Below, piece after piece: positions 50,746-60,962 of a DNA stretch of 64,000 bases. The notes beneath the pieces were generated by a model. That model did no database searches, had not been told where the DNA came from, and was given only the letters and a program-made list of their open reading frames with translations. Origin of the DNA: Actinopolyspora lacussalsi (GTDB lineage: Bacteria; Actinomycetota; Actinomycetes; Mycobacteriales; Pseudonocardiaceae). The first letter of the stretch is position 1. Every line of letters starts with the position of its first letter. The stretch spans positions 3,241,501-3,305,500 of the forward strand of contig JAURUC010000001.1 of assembly GCA_030803735.1 (NCBI GenBank). The letters are read 5' to 3'. Made by a program: the position numbers and the translations under genes.

Positions 50746-52311
50746 TTGACTACGCAGCGAACCCGCGGGCCGTTGTCGGACGCGGTGGCGCGACTGTGCG
50801 CCGACCTGCGCGGCAGGGTCGGCGCGGACACCGCGAACGGATTGCACGAGGTGCTGCTCCGTCTCGGGGAACCGTTGCAGCTGGCGGTGGTGGGCAGGAT
50901 CAAGTCAGGCAAGTCCACGCTGGTCAACGCCCTGATCGGGCGCAACGTGGCGCCCACCGACGTCGGCGAGTGCACGCGGGTGGTGACCCGTTTCCGGTAC
51001 GGCACTGTGGACCGGGTCGAGGTGATCCTGCGCGACGGTGGCAAGCGGTTTCTGCCGTTCAGCCCAGACGGGGCGATCCCGGCCGATCTGGGGGTGGAGC
51101 GGGAACGTGTCTCGCACCTGGAGGCATACCTGACCAACGAGGTGCTGCGCGACCTGACGGTGATCGACACTCCGGGGCTGGGCTCGACCGACGACTCCTC
51201 GGTCGCACGCACCGAGGCTGTGCTGGGCGATTCCGGAACAGCGGAGCCGGGGACGGCGGAGCCGGAAGAACGTGCCGAATCACTGGACCCGGTGTCGCGG
51301 AGCGCGGTTGCGGGGGCGGAGGCCGTGCTCTACGTCGTCACGCAGTCGGTGCGGGCCGACGACCAGCGGGCGCTGAGCTCGTTCGGCGCCGCGACCGGCA
51401 ACCGCCCGGCGGGACCGGCGAACGCGTTGGCCGTGCTGAACAAGGCGGACACGGTGGAGCCGGAGTCGGTGCGCGACAGCGACGGCAGCGTTTGGCACGC
51501 GGCGAGCCTACTGGCGGAGAGGCAGGCCCGGCAGCTCGGACCGCGGGTGACCGACGTGCTCCCGGTGGTCGGGTTGCTCGCGGAGACCGCCGAGACGGGG
51601 AGGTTCACCGCTTCCGACGCCGAGGCGCTGCATCGGTTGGCCGGGCTGGACGAGGCGACCAGGGAAACCCTGTTGATCTCCGCGGATCTGTTCACCGGGT
51701 GGGAGTGCGACGTGCCGACGGGCACTCGGGCCCGCCTGCTGGAGCTGCTCGATCTTTACGGAATCGGATGTGCCCTGGAGGCCATAGCCGCAGACCCGAA
51801 CATCACGGCGGGCGGACTGCGCCGGGTGCTGCACGAGTCCTCCGGCCTGTCCGAGGTCTCACGCGGTTTGAACACGGTCTTCCGCGCCCGGGCGGACGGC
51901 ATCAAGGCGGCGGCGGGACTGTCGTCGATGACGGCGGTGGCGCAGCGGAGTAATGACCCGGCGGAACGCGGGCGGATCCAGGACGGGATCGAAGCCCTGC
52001 TGGCCCGGCCCGACGCGCACCAGCTGCGGCTGCTGGAGGTGCTGACGTTGATCTCCTCGGGTGAGGTCACGCTGCCGAGCGATCTGCTCGACGAGGTGCT
52101 GCGGCTGGGAGCCTCGAACAACCCGTCCGAGCGACTGGGGATGCTCGGGGGAAACCCGGACCGGATGATCGAGTACGCGATGGAGCGCGCCAACTGGTGG
52201 CGCTCGTTCGCGTCGCTGGGCTCCACCCCGGCGCAGAGCCGGGTGGCTCACGTGGTGCACCGTGCCTACTTCCTGCTGTGGCAGCAGCTGCGCAGCGGGA
52301 CACGCGGGTGA
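50746..52311 (+). CDS. Dynamin-like GTPase, first of pair
   Basis: 521 aa. GTPase domain: G1 VVGRIKSGKSTLVNALIG (P-loop near 50), G2 threonine in GECTRVVTRF, G3 LTVIDTPGLGSTDD, G4 LNKADTV near 231. After residue ~300 the protein is helical (stalk-like) without an obvious membrane helix. This pattern fits bacterial dynamin-like proteins (IniA/DynA group) rather than Era-type GTPases. Start TTG 50746 with AAGGAG 5 nt upstream; the frame runs to 50644 without support. First gene of a three-gene operon with a GrpE-like gene and a second dynamin. Confidence 0.86.
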   Translation: MTTQRTRGPLSDAVARLCADLRGRVGADTANGLHEVLLRLGEPLQLAVVGRIKSGKSTLVNALIGRNVAPTDVGECTRVVTRFRYGTVDRVEVILRDGGKRFLPFSPDGAIPADLGVERERVSHLEAYLTNEVLRDLTVIDTPGLGSTDDSSVARTEAVLGDSGTAEPGTAEPEERAESLDPVSRSAVAGAEAVLYVVTQSVRADDQRALSSFGAATGNRPAGPANALAVLNKADTVEPESVRDSDGSVWHAASLLAERQARQLGPRVTDVLPVVGLLAETAETGRFTASDAEALHRLAGLDEATRETLLISADLFTGWECDVPTGTRARLLELLDLYGIGCALEAIAADPNITAGGLRRVLHESSGLSEVSRGLNTVFRARADGIKAAAGLSSMTAVAQRSNDPAERGRIQDGIEALLARPDAHQLRLLEVLTLISSGEVTLPSDLLDEVLRLGASNNPSERLGMLGGNPDRMIEYAMERANWWRSFASLGSTPAQSRVAHVVHRAYFLLWQQLRSGTRG

Positions 52312-52539
52312 CCGGACTCTTCGGACGCGTCGAGCAGTGCTCGGTTGCCCGCCGAGCCTTCCCGCCCGTGCCGCGAGGTCGGCGCGCCCTTGCAGACCAA
52401 CGGAGCGTGGGAATTCCTCACGCGGGTGGAACCGAACGCCTCGCCGCCGCGTCCAATACGGCGGCAGCAGGGGCTTGATACCGCGTCCCTCGGCCGAGAC
52501 CTGGGGTTGGGCAAGCCGCAACGGAGTTCGGAAACACTG

Positions 52540-52923
52540 ATGGCCACTTTGAGCAACGAATCGCTCGTCGACCCGCTGGACCAGGCACTGGCGGAACGGG
52601 AAAAGCTGATCGAACTGTGCATGTACGCCTTCGACCGGACGCGCAGCGCGGGCGTCACCGAACGGCTGACGGAGGGCATGAGCACTGTCGGGGTAACCGC
52701 GTTACGTCCCGACGGAGAACGGTTCGACCCGACCAGGCACGAGGCGGGGGGCACGGTCGCCACCGGCGACCACTCGCTGGACGGTGTCATCGCGGAGACC
52801 GAGGTTCTCGGGTTCTCCGATCGGGGACATATGCTGCGGGCGCCCGTCGTGGTGGTCTACCGATCGAACCACGAGAGTTCCGGTGCGGAACCGACGACCT
52901 CCGGCGAGTCCGGCGCGTCATGA
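52540..52923 (+). CDS. GrpE-like nucleotide exchange factor domain protein
   Basis: 127 aa from ATG 52540. After a short helix (LDQALAEREKLIELCMYAFD) the sequence reads VGVTALRPDGERFDPTRHEA, then a loop and VIAETEVLGFSDRGHMLRAP and VVVVYR; G-x-x-FDP-x-x-HEA and the LRxPxV strand are those of the GrpE beta-domain. The coiled-coil that lets GrpE dimerise is short or absent unless the start lies upstream (the frame is open to 52345). It sits between two dynamin-like genes and its stop overlaps the next start (ATGA). Hsp70 is the usual partner of GrpE; none is adjacent. Function here is inferred only from position. Confidence 0.65.
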   Translation: MATLSNESLVDPLDQALAEREKLIELCMYAFDRTRSAGVTERLTEGMSTVGVTALRPDGERFDPTRHEAGGTVATGDHSLDGVIAETEVLGFSDRGHMLRAPVVVVYRSNHESSGAEPTTSGESGAS

Positions 52924-54800
52924 CCACGAACTCTCCGATCTCGAACCTGCCGGGCGCCGACGCGGCGGCGGCCTCGCAACTGCCCACCCAGGTGAAGCAG
53001 ACCCGGGAGAACCTGACCGCGCTGGTGCGGGAGGTCGACACCGAGGCTGCCGAGTGGATCGAGCGCATCAGGAACTCGCGCACGGCCGTTCCGGGTGTGG
53101 TGGCGGTCGGCGAGACGAATCGGGGAAAGAGCTCACTGGTCAACGCCCTGCTGGACAGCCAGGATCTGTCCCCTGTGGATGCCGATGTGGCCACGTCCAC
53201 CTACCTGTGGTTCCAGCACGGCACCGAGTGGGCCGGTTACGCGTGCTACCCCGGCGAACAGGAACCGGTACGGTTCGACATCGACGAGCTGGGCGCCTGG
53301 TCCTCGGGAGCGGGCGAACTCCCGGCAGGTGAGCTGCCACCGAGATACATCAGGGTCGACGCTCCGCTGGAACCACTGCGAGAACTCACGCTGGTGGACA
53401 CACCGGGAGTGGGCGGCCTGCAGGCGGTGCACGGCGAGCTGGCGGCCGAAGCCGCCGCTTCCGCGACCGCGCTGCTGTTCGTGGCGGACGCCTCGGCTCC
53501 GTTCAGTCGCGGCGAGCTGGACTTCCTGCACAGCGTGAGCAACCGCGTGGAAACCGTGCTGTTCGCGCTGACCAAGACGGATCGGCACCGGGGCTGGCGC
53601 AGGGTGCTGGAGGAGAACCGGCAGCTGCTGGCCACGCACGCCCCGCGATTCGCCGAAGTACCGATATATCCGGTTTCGGCCCGGATGGCCGAACTCGCCG
53701 CACGCTCCTCCGAGCCGGAGAGCACGGCGATGTTGCGGGAACGCTCCGGTGTGGACGAGCTGCGTTCCGCGCTGCGGCAACTGGTCGCCGGCCACTCCGC
53801 CATGCTCGGCGAGGCCAACACCATGCGTGGGATATCCACGGTGCTCACCGAAATCGTCTCCGGCCTGGAGAACGAGAAACGGGCGCTCACCGCCGGGGAG
53901 AAGGAGGTGGAGTCGCTGCGCGCCAGGCGGGAGGAGCTCGCGACGGCGCGCCGGTCGTCCACCCGGGGTTGGCAGGTCAAACTGCGCGGGCGAATTCAGC
54001 GCACCCGCGTGGAGACCAGTCACGAGGTCACCGACCGGGTGCGCGAGGTGCAGAGCTGGTTCCGCCGCGAGATCGAGACCGCCGACCAGGACAAGCTGGC
54101 CCTGCTGCCCGGACAGGTGGACTCGGCGCTGCAGCTGGTCTCGACGCGGGTGTCCACCCTGCTCTCGGGCCGCCTGGACAAGGTGGCCCGAGATTCGCTG
54201 GCCGAACTGTTCGGCGAGGCGGAGCTGAACGTGATCCGTGCCCAGTTCGCACGCGGTAGCCGCTCCCCGGTGGCGCTGCGCCCGCCGGAGAGCAGGCCAC
54301 CCACCGCCGAGGACAAACTGCTGGTTTTCATGGGCGTTTCCGGCGGGCTGGGAGTCGGCCGCGCCGCGGCGATGCCGTTGGCCGGTATCGGGGTCGGAGC
54401 GCTGAATCCCGTGGTGCTGCCGGTGACGATCGTGCTGGGGCTCGGGGCCGGCTGGTGGATGGCCCGCACCCGCAAGCACGCGGCCGACAAACAGCACATG
54501 AAGCAGTGGCTCAGCGACGCGATCTCCGAAGCGCGCTCAGCACTGGACCAACTGGTCTCCGAGCAGCTCATCGAGGCGGAACAGCAGTTGTCGCTCGCGC
54601 TCGACGAGGCACTGAGCAAGCGGATGGAGTCGATCGAGGGCGAGCTCCGCGAGATCGACCAGGCGCTGAAACTGGACTCGGCGGAACGCAACCGGCAGTT
54701 GCAGCTGGTCAACCGCAGGTTGGAGGAGGCGGTTTCCGGCAGGAACAACGTGGAGCGGTTGCTGGAACGGATACGCGGGCTGCGCGACCGCTCCGGGTGA
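52920..54800 (+). CDS. Dynamin-like GTPase, second of pair, with membrane hairpin
   Basis: 626 aa. G1 VVAVGETNRGKSSLVNALLD near 62, G2 threonine in DADVATSTYLW, G3 LTLVDTPGVGGLQ near 159, G4 ALTKTDRHRGW near 217. Long coiled-coil-forming helices (about 300-450) are followed by a hydrophobic hairpin (about 467-514: VFMGVSGGLGVGRAAAMPLA then VVLPVTIVLGLGAGWWMA) and a C-terminal helical segment. Like many bacterial dynamins it probably binds or bends the membrane. Start ATG 52920 overlaps the GrpE-like stop, so translation is coupled. With its neighbour it may act as a heteropolymer. Confidence 0.88.
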   Translation: MTTNSPISNLPGADAAAASQLPTQVKQTRENLTALVREVDTEAAEWIERIRNSRTAVPGVVAVGETNRGKSSLVNALLDSQDLSPVDADVATSTYLWFQHGTEWAGYACYPGEQEPVRFDIDELGAWSSGAGELPAGELPPRYIRVDAPLEPLRELTLVDTPGVGGLQAVHGELAAEAAASATALLFVADASAPFSRGELDFLHSVSNRVETVLFALTKTDRHRGWRRVLEENRQLLATHAPRFAEVPIYPVSARMAELAARSSEPESTAMLRERSGVDELRSALRQLVAGHSAMLGEANTMRGISTVLTEIVSGLENEKRALTAGEKEVESLRARREELATARRSSTRGWQVKLRGRIQRTRVETSHEVTDRVREVQSWFRREIETADQDKLALLPGQVDSALQLVSTRVSTLLSGRLDKVARDSLAELFGEAELNVIRAQFARGSRSPVALRPPESRPPTAEDKLLVFMGVSGGLGVGRAAAMPLAGIGVGALNPVVLPVTIVLGLGAGWWMARTRKHAADKQHMKQWLSDAISEARSALDQLVSEQLIEAEQQLSLALDEALSKRMESIEGELREIDQALKLDSAERNRQLQLVNRRLEEAVSGRNNVERLLERIRGLRDRSG

Positions 54801-54837
54801 CCGGAATTTCGCGGTCGCTGTGGCAGGGGCTCTCTCA

Positions 54838-54948
54838 GCGGAACCTCCGGCACGGCTCTCGCTGCGGGTGCCCCGACATCGAGTAGTTACTACGCCACGT
54901 CGGGGCCGTCCTCGCGAGAGCCGCACCGGAGAACCCGCGGCGGTGCCG
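54838..54948 (+). repeat. Dispersed hairpin repeat, copy E (complete)
   Basis: About 110 bp, GCGGAACCTCCGGCACGGCT to CCGCGGCGGTGCCGAC, with the GGCTCTCGC/GCGAGAGCC stem; near-identical to copy B at 20224. It is the first part of the 631-bp spacer 54801-55431, which also contains two 18-bp palindromes and, at the end, the double iron box; no gene is seen in it. Confidence 0.82.
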
Positions 54949-54992
54949 ACGGCGAGGGTGGTCGGGGTTCGGCCTGCGTCGAAGTAGCACGG

Positions 54993-55061
54993 CGATTTCG
55001 CGAGAAATCGACGAACGCCCGCCGCGCCTCCCCAACTGCGCGGCGATTTCGCGGGAAATCG
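54993..55061. repeat. Two 18-bp palindrome copies in tandem
   Basis: CGATTTC-GCGA-GAAATCG at 54993-55010 and CGATTTC-GCGG-GAAATCG at 55044-55061, separated by 33 bp. Both are preceded by GCGCGG/GCACGG like the copy at 9827. Confidence 0.7.
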
Positions 55062-55265
55062 AGGCTGCCGGGACGGCGGTTCGAGGACGGCCGAACGGCC
55101 ACAGGGGACCCGGTTCACGGCTCCTCTTCCCACACTCTGGGAGTGCAACCGGCCGTGTCGGGTATTCCCTTCCGGTCATTCACTGCCGCCCCGCCCCGCG
55201 AGAACGACACCGCCACTCGCCCGATAGTCCGACGTGAACGGACTCACGCCACAGCGAGCGCGATA

Positions 55266-55304
55266 TAGGTTAGCCTAAGTTCACAGAAAATTAGGCTAAC
55301 CTAA
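55266..55304. promoter_or_regulatory. Double IdeR/DmdR1 iron box before desA
   Basis: TAGGTTAGCCTAAG at 55266-55279 and TTAGGCTAACCTAA at 55291-55304 both match the 19-bp iron box (TTAGGTTAGGCTAACCTAA), the second almost perfectly. IdeR/DmdR1/DtxR binds such sites with Fe2+ and represses siderophore genes when iron is plentiful. The 11-bp gap between the sites suggests co-operative binding over the desA promoter. Confidence 0.92.
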
Positions 55305-55431
55305 TTCCACACGGTCGCGACGCGCCGGACACGGTGGCTGACCTCGCAACGAGGAACTCGAAGCCGCGATGCGGCGCACGACCCCGGCAGGCCATCCGGC
55401 ACCGCACACCCAGCACCGAGGAGGACGGTTC

Positions 55432-56997
55432 GTGAGTTTCCTCGTACCACCGGCCGAGCAGACCGCTGCGACATCGGCACAGTCCGTCGACCCCAAGTCG
55501 TACCTGCTGGACGAACACAACACCGAGCAGTACCGCGATTCGGTGACCGAAGGGGTGCAGCGGGTGATCGGCGAACTCCTGGACCCGGGCCACCAGCCCA
55601 CCACCGGAGTCACCCCCGATCAGCTCGGACCGGTCATCGGCGGAATCGACCTGGACGAACCGTTGCCGGACACCAAGAGCGCGCTCGACGAGCTGGAACG
55701 GGTCTACCTGCGGGATGCCGTCTACTTCCAGCACCCGCGCTACCTGGCCCACCTCAACTGCCCGATCGTCATTCCCGCCCTGCTCGGCGAAGCGATCGGC
55801 TCGGCGATCAACTCCTCACTGGACACCTGGGACCAGAGCACCGGCGGCACGCTCATCGAGCGGCGACTGATCGACTGGACCACGGCCCGCATCGGCTTCG
55901 GTCCGACCGCGGACGGGATATTCACCAGCGGCGGCACCCAGTCCAACCTGCAAGGACTCTTCGTCGCCCGAGAACAGGCGCTGCAACGGCACGCGGCGGA
56001 GAACGGAACCGGGGATCCGGAGACCGACCGCGTCGAACAGCTGTCGCGACTGCGCGTCCTCACCTCGGCCGACAGCCACTTCAGTGTCGTCAAAGCGGCG
56101 AAACTGCTGGGCATGGGCGCTGATTCGGTGCTGACCGTTCCCACCGACGAGCACCGGCGCATGCGGACCGACGAGCTGCACGAGCGGCTGCGGAGCTGCC
56201 ACGAGGCGGGACTGACCACGATGGCCGTGGTGGCCACGGCGGGCACCACCGACTTCGGCAGCATCGACCCGCTCTCCGAGATCGCGGCGCTGTGCGAGCG
56301 GTTCGAGGTGTGGCTGCACGTGGACGCGGCATACGGCTGCGGCCTGCTGGTCTCCCGGGAGAGCGCCCGACTGGACGGGATCGAGCGCGCCGACTCGGTG
56401 ATCGTGGACTACCACAAGTCGTTCTTCCAACCGGTGAGTTCCAGCGCGGTACTAGTGCGGGACGGATCAGTGCTGCGGCACGCCACCTACCACGCGGACT
56501 ACCTGAACCCGGAGCGCCACGTGGCCGAGCGGGTCCCGAACCAGGTGGACAAGAGCATCCAGACCACCAGGCGGTTCGACGCGCTCAAACTGTGGCTGAC
56601 CCTGCGGATCATGGGCCCGGACGCGCTCGGGCGGCTCTTCGACGACGTGCTGGACCTGGCCGAACGTACCTGGGAGATGCTGCGGGCCGATCCGCGCTTC
56701 GAAGTGGTCAACCGCCCCGAGCTGAGCGCCCTGGTGTTCCGCTACGTGCCCGCCGCGGACGCGGACGGACAGCTCTGCGACCGGGTCAACCTGCACGCGC
56801 GCGACGCGCTGTACCGCTCGGGCGCCGCGATGGTGGCCGAGACGGTCGTCGACGGGAACACCTACCTGAAGTTCACCCTGCTCAACCCGCGCACCACGCT
56901 GCGGGACATCGCCGAGGTGTGCGAGCTCATCGTCGAACACGGCAACCGGTACCTGACCGGTACGCCCGAGGCGGAGCCCGAACGCCGTGCGAGCTGA
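55432..56997 (+). CDS. desA: Lysine decarboxylase of desferrioxamine biosynthesis
   Basis: 521 aa, a PLP-dependent group II decarboxylase. Motifs: [34 protein letters not shown] (cofactor-pairing Asp), and the cofactor lysine in [17 protein letters not shown] near 329. DesA makes cadaverine from lysine, the first step of desferrioxamine E/B synthesis. Start GTG 55432 with GAGGAGG upstream; the frame is open to 55369 without family sequence. First gene of the desABCD operon under the double iron box. Confidence 0.94.
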   Translation: MSFLVPPAEQTAATSAQSVDPKSYLLDEHNTEQYRDSVTEGVQRVIGELLDPGHQPTTGVTPDQLGPVIGGIDLDEPLPDTKSALDELERVYLRDAVYFQHPRYLAHLNCPIVIPALLGEAIGSAINSSLDTWDQSTGGTLIERRLIDWTTARIGFGPTADGIFTSGGTQSNLQGLFVAREQALQRHAAENGTGDPETDRVEQLSRLRVLTSADSHFSVVKAAKLLGMGADSVLTVPTDEHRRMRTDELHERLRSCHEAGLTTMAVVATAGTTDFGSIDPLSEIAALCERFEVWLHVDAAYGCGLLVSRESARLDGIERADSVIVDYHKSFFQPVSSSAVLVRDGSVLRHATYHADYLNPERHVAERVPNQVDKSIQTTRRFDALKLWLTLRIMGPDALGRLFDDVLDLAERTWEMLRADPRFEVVNRPELSALVFRYVPAADADGQLCDRVNLHARDALYRSGAAMVAETVVDGNTYLKFTLLNPRTTLRDIAEVCELIVEHGNRYLTGTPEAEPERRAS

Positions 56998-57022
56998 CCG
57001 AGACTTCCGAAGGGAAAACTCC

Positions 57023-58360
57023 ATGTCCCCCACTTACGACTTCGTAGCCGTCGGGGTCGGTCCGTTCAACCTCGGTCTGGCCTGCCTGACCGAGCCCATC
57101 GCGGAACTCGACGGGCTCTTCCTGGACGAGAAACCGGACTTCGAATGGCACGGCGGGATGATGCTGCGGGACACCACCCTGCAGACGCCGTTCCTCGCAG
57201 ACCTGGTGAGCCTGGCCGATCCGACCTCTCCGCTGTCCTTCCTGAACTACCTCAAGGAGGTCGGCAGGCTCTACTCGTTCTACATCCGGGCGGACTGGTT
57301 CCCGCCCCGCGTGGAGTACAACGAGTACTGCCGCTGGGCGGCGCGCAAGCTCGACAGCGTCCGGTTCGGCCACCGGGTAGACCGCATCGACCACGACCCG
57401 AGCGAGGACGTCTACCTGGTGCACGCCACCGAGGTCGCGACCGGACGCACCGAGACGCACCGGGCGCGCAGGCTGGTGCTGGGCACCGGAACCCCGCCCC
57501 ACGTCCCCGAACCGTGCCGCGACCTGGACGGCGACGCGATACACGCGTCGCGGTACCTGCACAACCGCGACTCGCTGGTCCGCAAGCAGAGCATCACGAT
57601 CGTCGGAAGCGGGCAGAGCGCCGCGGAGATATACCGGGATCTGCTCGGTGAGATCGACGAGCACGGCTACACCCTCAACTGGGTGACCCGCTCGGCCAGG
57701 TTCTTCCCGCTGGAGTACACCAAGCTGACCCTGGAGATGACCTCGCCGGAGTACGTCGACTACTTCTACTCGCTGCCGGACAGCACCCGGGAATCACTGC
57801 TCGCGCAGCAGCACGGCCTCTACAAGGGCATCAGCGCGGAACTGGTCGACGAGATCTTCGACCTGCTCTACCTGAAGCGGGTGGCCGGACCGTGCCCGAC
57901 CAGGCTGCTGACCAACACCGAGGTGACCTCGGCCGAACACCACCCGGCGGACGGCGGCTACACGCTGGGACTGCGGCAGTGGGAGCAGCAGGAGGACTTC
58001 ACCCTGCACACCGACGGGCTCGTGCTCGCCACCGGATACCGGTACCGCACACCCGATTTCCTGCGGCCGATCACCCACCGGATCAGCTGGGACGAGTCGG
58101 GCAGGTTCGACGTCGGCCGCGGCTACGGCGTGGACCCGACCGGCGAGGAGATCTACGTGCAGAACGCCGAGCTGCACACGCACGGCTTCGTCACCCCCGA
58201 CCTCGGGATGGCCGCGTACCGGAACTCGCGCATCATCCAGGGGATGCTCGGCGAGGAGTACTACCCGGTCGAGCGTTCCATCGCCTTCCAGGACTTCGGC
58301 GCTCCCGGCGACCTCGGACCGGCCCGGACCGAACCGGCACGAGAGGAGTCGGCGGCATGA
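57023..58360 (+). CDS. desB: Cadaverine N-monooxygenase
   Basis: 445 aa. Flavin site [19 protein letters not shown], then [20 protein letters not shown] (substrate N-hydroxylase region), NADPH motif [18 protein letters not shown] and [16 protein letters not shown] near the C-terminus. It belongs to the ornithine/lysine N-hydroxylase family; the neighbours identify it as DesB, which hydroxylates cadaverine. Start ATG 57023, 25 bp after desA. Its stop overlaps desC (ATGA). Confidence 0.94.
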   Translation: MSPTYDFVAVGVGPFNLGLACLTEPIAELDGLFLDEKPDFEWHGGMMLRDTTLQTPFLADLVSLADPTSPLSFLNYLKEVGRLYSFYIRADWFPPRVEYNEYCRWAARKLDSVRFGHRVDRIDHDPSEDVYLVHATEVATGRTETHRARRLVLGTGTPPHVPEPCRDLDGDAIHASRYLHNRDSLVRKQSITIVGSGQSAAEIYRDLLGEIDEHGYTLNWVTRSARFFPLEYTKLTLEMTSPEYVDYFYSLPDSTRESLLAQQHGLYKGISAELVDEIFDLLYLKRVAGPCPTRLLTNTEVTSAEHHPADGGYTLGLRQWEQQEDFTLHTDGLVLATGYRYRTPDFLRPITHRISWDESGRFDVGRGYGVDPTGEEIYVQNAELHTHGFVTPDLGMAAYRNSRIIQGMLGEEYYPVERSIAFQDFGAPGDLGPARTEPAREESAA

Positions 58361-58947
58361 CCGAGATCGTGTTCGAACGCACGGACGAGCGGCTGGGCGA
58401 GTTCGCCGTGCGCCCGGTATCGGCCGATGAGGACACCCAGCTGTTGCACGGCTGGCTCACCCACCCGAAGTCGGCCTTCTGGCTGATGCTCGACGCCGAG
58501 CCGGCCGACGTGCGGCAGCAGTTCCGCACCATCGAGGCTACCCCGGGCAACGACGCGTTCGTCGGCCTGCACAACGGGATTCCCTCCTTCCTGATCGAGC
58601 GGTACGACCCGGCCCGTTCGGAACTGGCGGAGCTGTATCCCGTGCGGCCGGGCGACGTGGGGATGCACTTCCTCGCCGCGCCCACCGGCATGCCGGTGCA
58701 CGGCTTCACCCGCGCCGTGCTGACCACGGTGATGGACATGCTGTTCACCGACCCCGCGACCGGGCGGGTGGTCGTGGAACCCGACGTGAACAACACCTCG
58801 GTGCACGCGCTGAACGCGGAGGTCGGCTTCGAAGTGGTCGACACCGTCTCGCTGCCCGAGAAGAAAGCACTGCTCAGCATCTGCACCCGCGCCGACTACC
58901 TGGCGAGCAGGACCGCGGGTTCGACCGAGGGGGAGGTATCACGGTGA
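58357..58947 (+). CDS. desC: N-hydroxycadaverine acyltransferase
   Basis: 196 aa GNAT of the IucB/RhbD type: [20 protein letters not shown] then [28 protein letters not shown] and [37 protein letters not shown]. It adds succinyl or acetyl to N-hydroxycadaverine, giving the desferrioxamine monomer. ATG 58357 overlaps the desB stop; its own stop overlaps the desD start (GTGA). Confidence 0.92.
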   Translation: MTEIVFERTDERLGEFAVRPVSADEDTQLLHGWLTHPKSAFWLMLDAEPADVRQQFRTIEATPGNDAFVGLHNGIPSFLIERYDPARSELAELYPVRPGDVGMHFLAAPTGMPVHGFTRAVLTTVMDMLFTDPATGRVVVEPDVNNTSVHALNAEVGFEVVDTVSLPEKKALLSICTRADYLASRTAGSTEGEVSR

Positions 58948-60743
58948 GTTCCGGCAACCCCGGCACGCACGAGCCCGCGGGCCATCTGACTCCGGAGCAC
59001 TGGCGGCTGGTGAACCGACGCCTGGTGCGCAAGGCGCTGGCCGAGCTCTCGCACGAACGGCTGCTCAACCCCACACCGACGGGGGAGGGGCGCTACGTGG
59101 TCGGCAGCGACGACGGCAGGGTGCGCTACCACTTCCGGGCCAGGATCGGGAGCCTGCGGCACTGGTCGATCGACACCGACAGCATCACCCGGCACCGCGA
59201 CGGCGCGGAACTGCCGCTCGACGCGATGGAGCTGTTCCTGGAGCTGCGCGACACGCTGGGGCTGCACGACGGGCTGCTGCCGGTGTACCTGGAGGAGATC
59301 AGCAGCACACTGGAAAGCGACGCGTTCAAACTCGCCAAACCCCGGGCGAGCTCGGGAGAGCTGCTGGACGCCGGGTTCCAGGCGATCGAGTCCGGCATGA
59401 CCGAGGGTCATCCGTGCTTTCTGGCCAACAGCGGCCGGATCGGCTTCGACCTCGCCGAGTCCGCGAAGTACGCGCCGGAGGCGGGAGTGCCGCTCAGGCT
59501 GGTGTGGCTGGCCGCGCACCGGGACCGGGTCGGCTTCAGCACCTCGGCGGGGCTGGACTACGAGGAACTCGTGCGGTCCGAACTGGACGAATCGACCCGC
59601 GAGCGGTTCGAGAAGCGGATCCGCGAGTTCGGGCTGGATCCGAAGGACTACCTGTTCGTGCCGGTGCACCCCTGGCAGTGGGACAACAAGCTGCCGGTGA
59701 CGTTCGCGGCGGAGTTCGCCACCCGCAACCTGATCCACCTCGGCGACGGGGACGACGATTACCTGCCGCAGCAGTCCATCCGCACGTTCTTCAACGCCGA
59801 CTCGCAGGAGCGGCACTACGTCAAGACGGCGATCTCGGTGCTGAACATGGGTTTCCTGCGGGGGCTCTCGCCCGAGTACATGCGCGCCACCCCGGCCATC
59901 AACGACTGGGTGGGCGAGCTGGTCGCCGGTGACGAGCTGCTGCGCGACTCCGGTTTCGACATCCTGCGGGAACGCGCGGCGGTGGGCTACCACAACGAGT
60001 ACTACACGGCCGCCGCGAAGGACTCGCCGTACCGCAAGATGCTGGCCGCGCTCTGGCGCGAGAGCCCGGTTCCGAAGCTGCGGGACGGGCAGCGCCTGGC
60101 CACCATGGCCGCGCTGCTGCACGTGGACGAGTCCGGCGAGCCCCTGGTCGGCACGTTGATCAACCGTTCGGGGCTGGCACCGGCCGACTGGCTGCGGCGC
60201 TACCTGGACGCCTACCTGCGTCCGCTGCTGCACTGCTTCTACGCCTACGGCGTGGTGTTCATGCCGCACGGCGAGAACATCATCCTGGTGCTGGAGGACG
60301 GGGTGCCGAAGCGGGCGCTGCTCAAGGACATCGGCGAGGAGGTCGCCGTGATCGAGCCGGAGACCGAACTCCCGGCCGAGATCGAGCGGATCCGCTCCGA
60401 GGTGCCGGAGAACCTGCGGGCGCTCTCGCTGTTCACCGACATCTTCGACTGCTTCTTCCGCTTCCTGTGCTCGATCACGCACGAGCACGGGCTGCTGGAC
60501 GAGCGGGACTTCTGGCGGACGGTGGCCGAGTGCGTGGCCGGCTACGAGGCAGCCGCGCCGGAGCTGCGGAACCGGTTCCGCGAGTACGACCTGTTCGCCG
60601 AACAGTACGAGCTGTCCTGCCTCAACCGGCTGCAGCTCGGCAACAACCAGCAGATGGTGGATCTGCAGGACCCGGCGAGCGCGCTGAAGATCGCGGGAAT
60701 GCTGGACAACCCCATCGCGCCGTACGCGCCCGTTCGGGACTGA
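58944..60743 (+). CDS. desD: Desferrioxamine synthetase (NIS synthetase)
   Basis: 599 aa, IucA/IucC family. ATP and substrate blocks include GHPCFLANSGRIGFDLAESA, VPVHPWQWDNKLPVTFAAEF, PQQSIRTFF, HYVKTAISVLNMGFLRG and GVVFMPHGENIILVLEDGVP. DesD is NRPS-independent and joins N-hydroxy-N-succinylcadaverine units into desferrioxamine E (and B with an acetyl cap). Start GTG 58944 overlaps desC. No desE/desF (uptake) gene adjoins here. End of the operon; an inverted repeat copy follows at 60834. Confidence 0.94.
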   Translation: MSSGNPGTHEPAGHLTPEHWRLVNRRLVRKALAELSHERLLNPTPTGEGRYVVGSDDGRVRYHFRARIGSLRHWSIDTDSITRHRDGAELPLDAMELFLELRDTLGLHDGLLPVYLEEISSTLESDAFKLAKPRASSGELLDAGFQAIESGMTEGHPCFLANSGRIGFDLAESAKYAPEAGVPLRLVWLAAHRDRVGFSTSAGLDYEELVRSELDESTRERFEKRIREFGLDPKDYLFVPVHPWQWDNKLPVTFAAEFATRNLIHLGDGDDDYLPQQSIRTFFNADSQERHYVKTAISVLNMGFLRGLSPEYMRATPAINDWVGELVAGDELLRDSGFDILRERAAVGYHNEYYTAAAKDSPYRKMLAALWRESPVPKLRDGQRLATMAALLHVDESGEPLVGTLINRSGLAPADWLRRYLDAYLRPLLHCFYAYGVVFMPHGENIILVLEDGVPKRALLKDIGEEVAVIEPETELPAEIERIRSEVPENLRALSLFTDIFDCFFRFLCSITHEHGLLDERDFWRTVAECVAGYEAAAPELRNRFREYDLFAEQYELSCLNRLQLGNNQQMVDLQDPASALKIAGMLDNPIAPYAPVRD

Positions 60744-60833
60744 TGCGCCATGGCGGAGCTCGCGTCGGTGGTCGGTTAGCCGGCACGTGAGGCGGCGCCT
60801 TGCGGCGTTGGGCCGCTCTTGAGTAGCGACATA

Positions 60834-60925
60834 CGGCTCTCGCGAGGAAGGCCCGACGTTGTGTAGTACCTACCCGATGTCGGGCCTCCCCGCAGCGAAA
60901 GCCGTGCCGGAGGTTCCGCCGACCG
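60834..60925 (-). repeat. Dispersed hairpin repeat, copy F (inverted)
   Basis: Minus-strand copy with GGCTCTCGCGAGGAAGG at 60836, CCCGATGTCGGGCC in the centre and GCCGGAGGTTCCGCCG at the end. Sits between the convergent desD and baeRF genes, where it could act as a bidirectional terminator. Confidence 0.75.
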
Positions 60926-60962
60926 AGCACCTTCGCGACCGGACGGCGGACAGGTCCACCGG

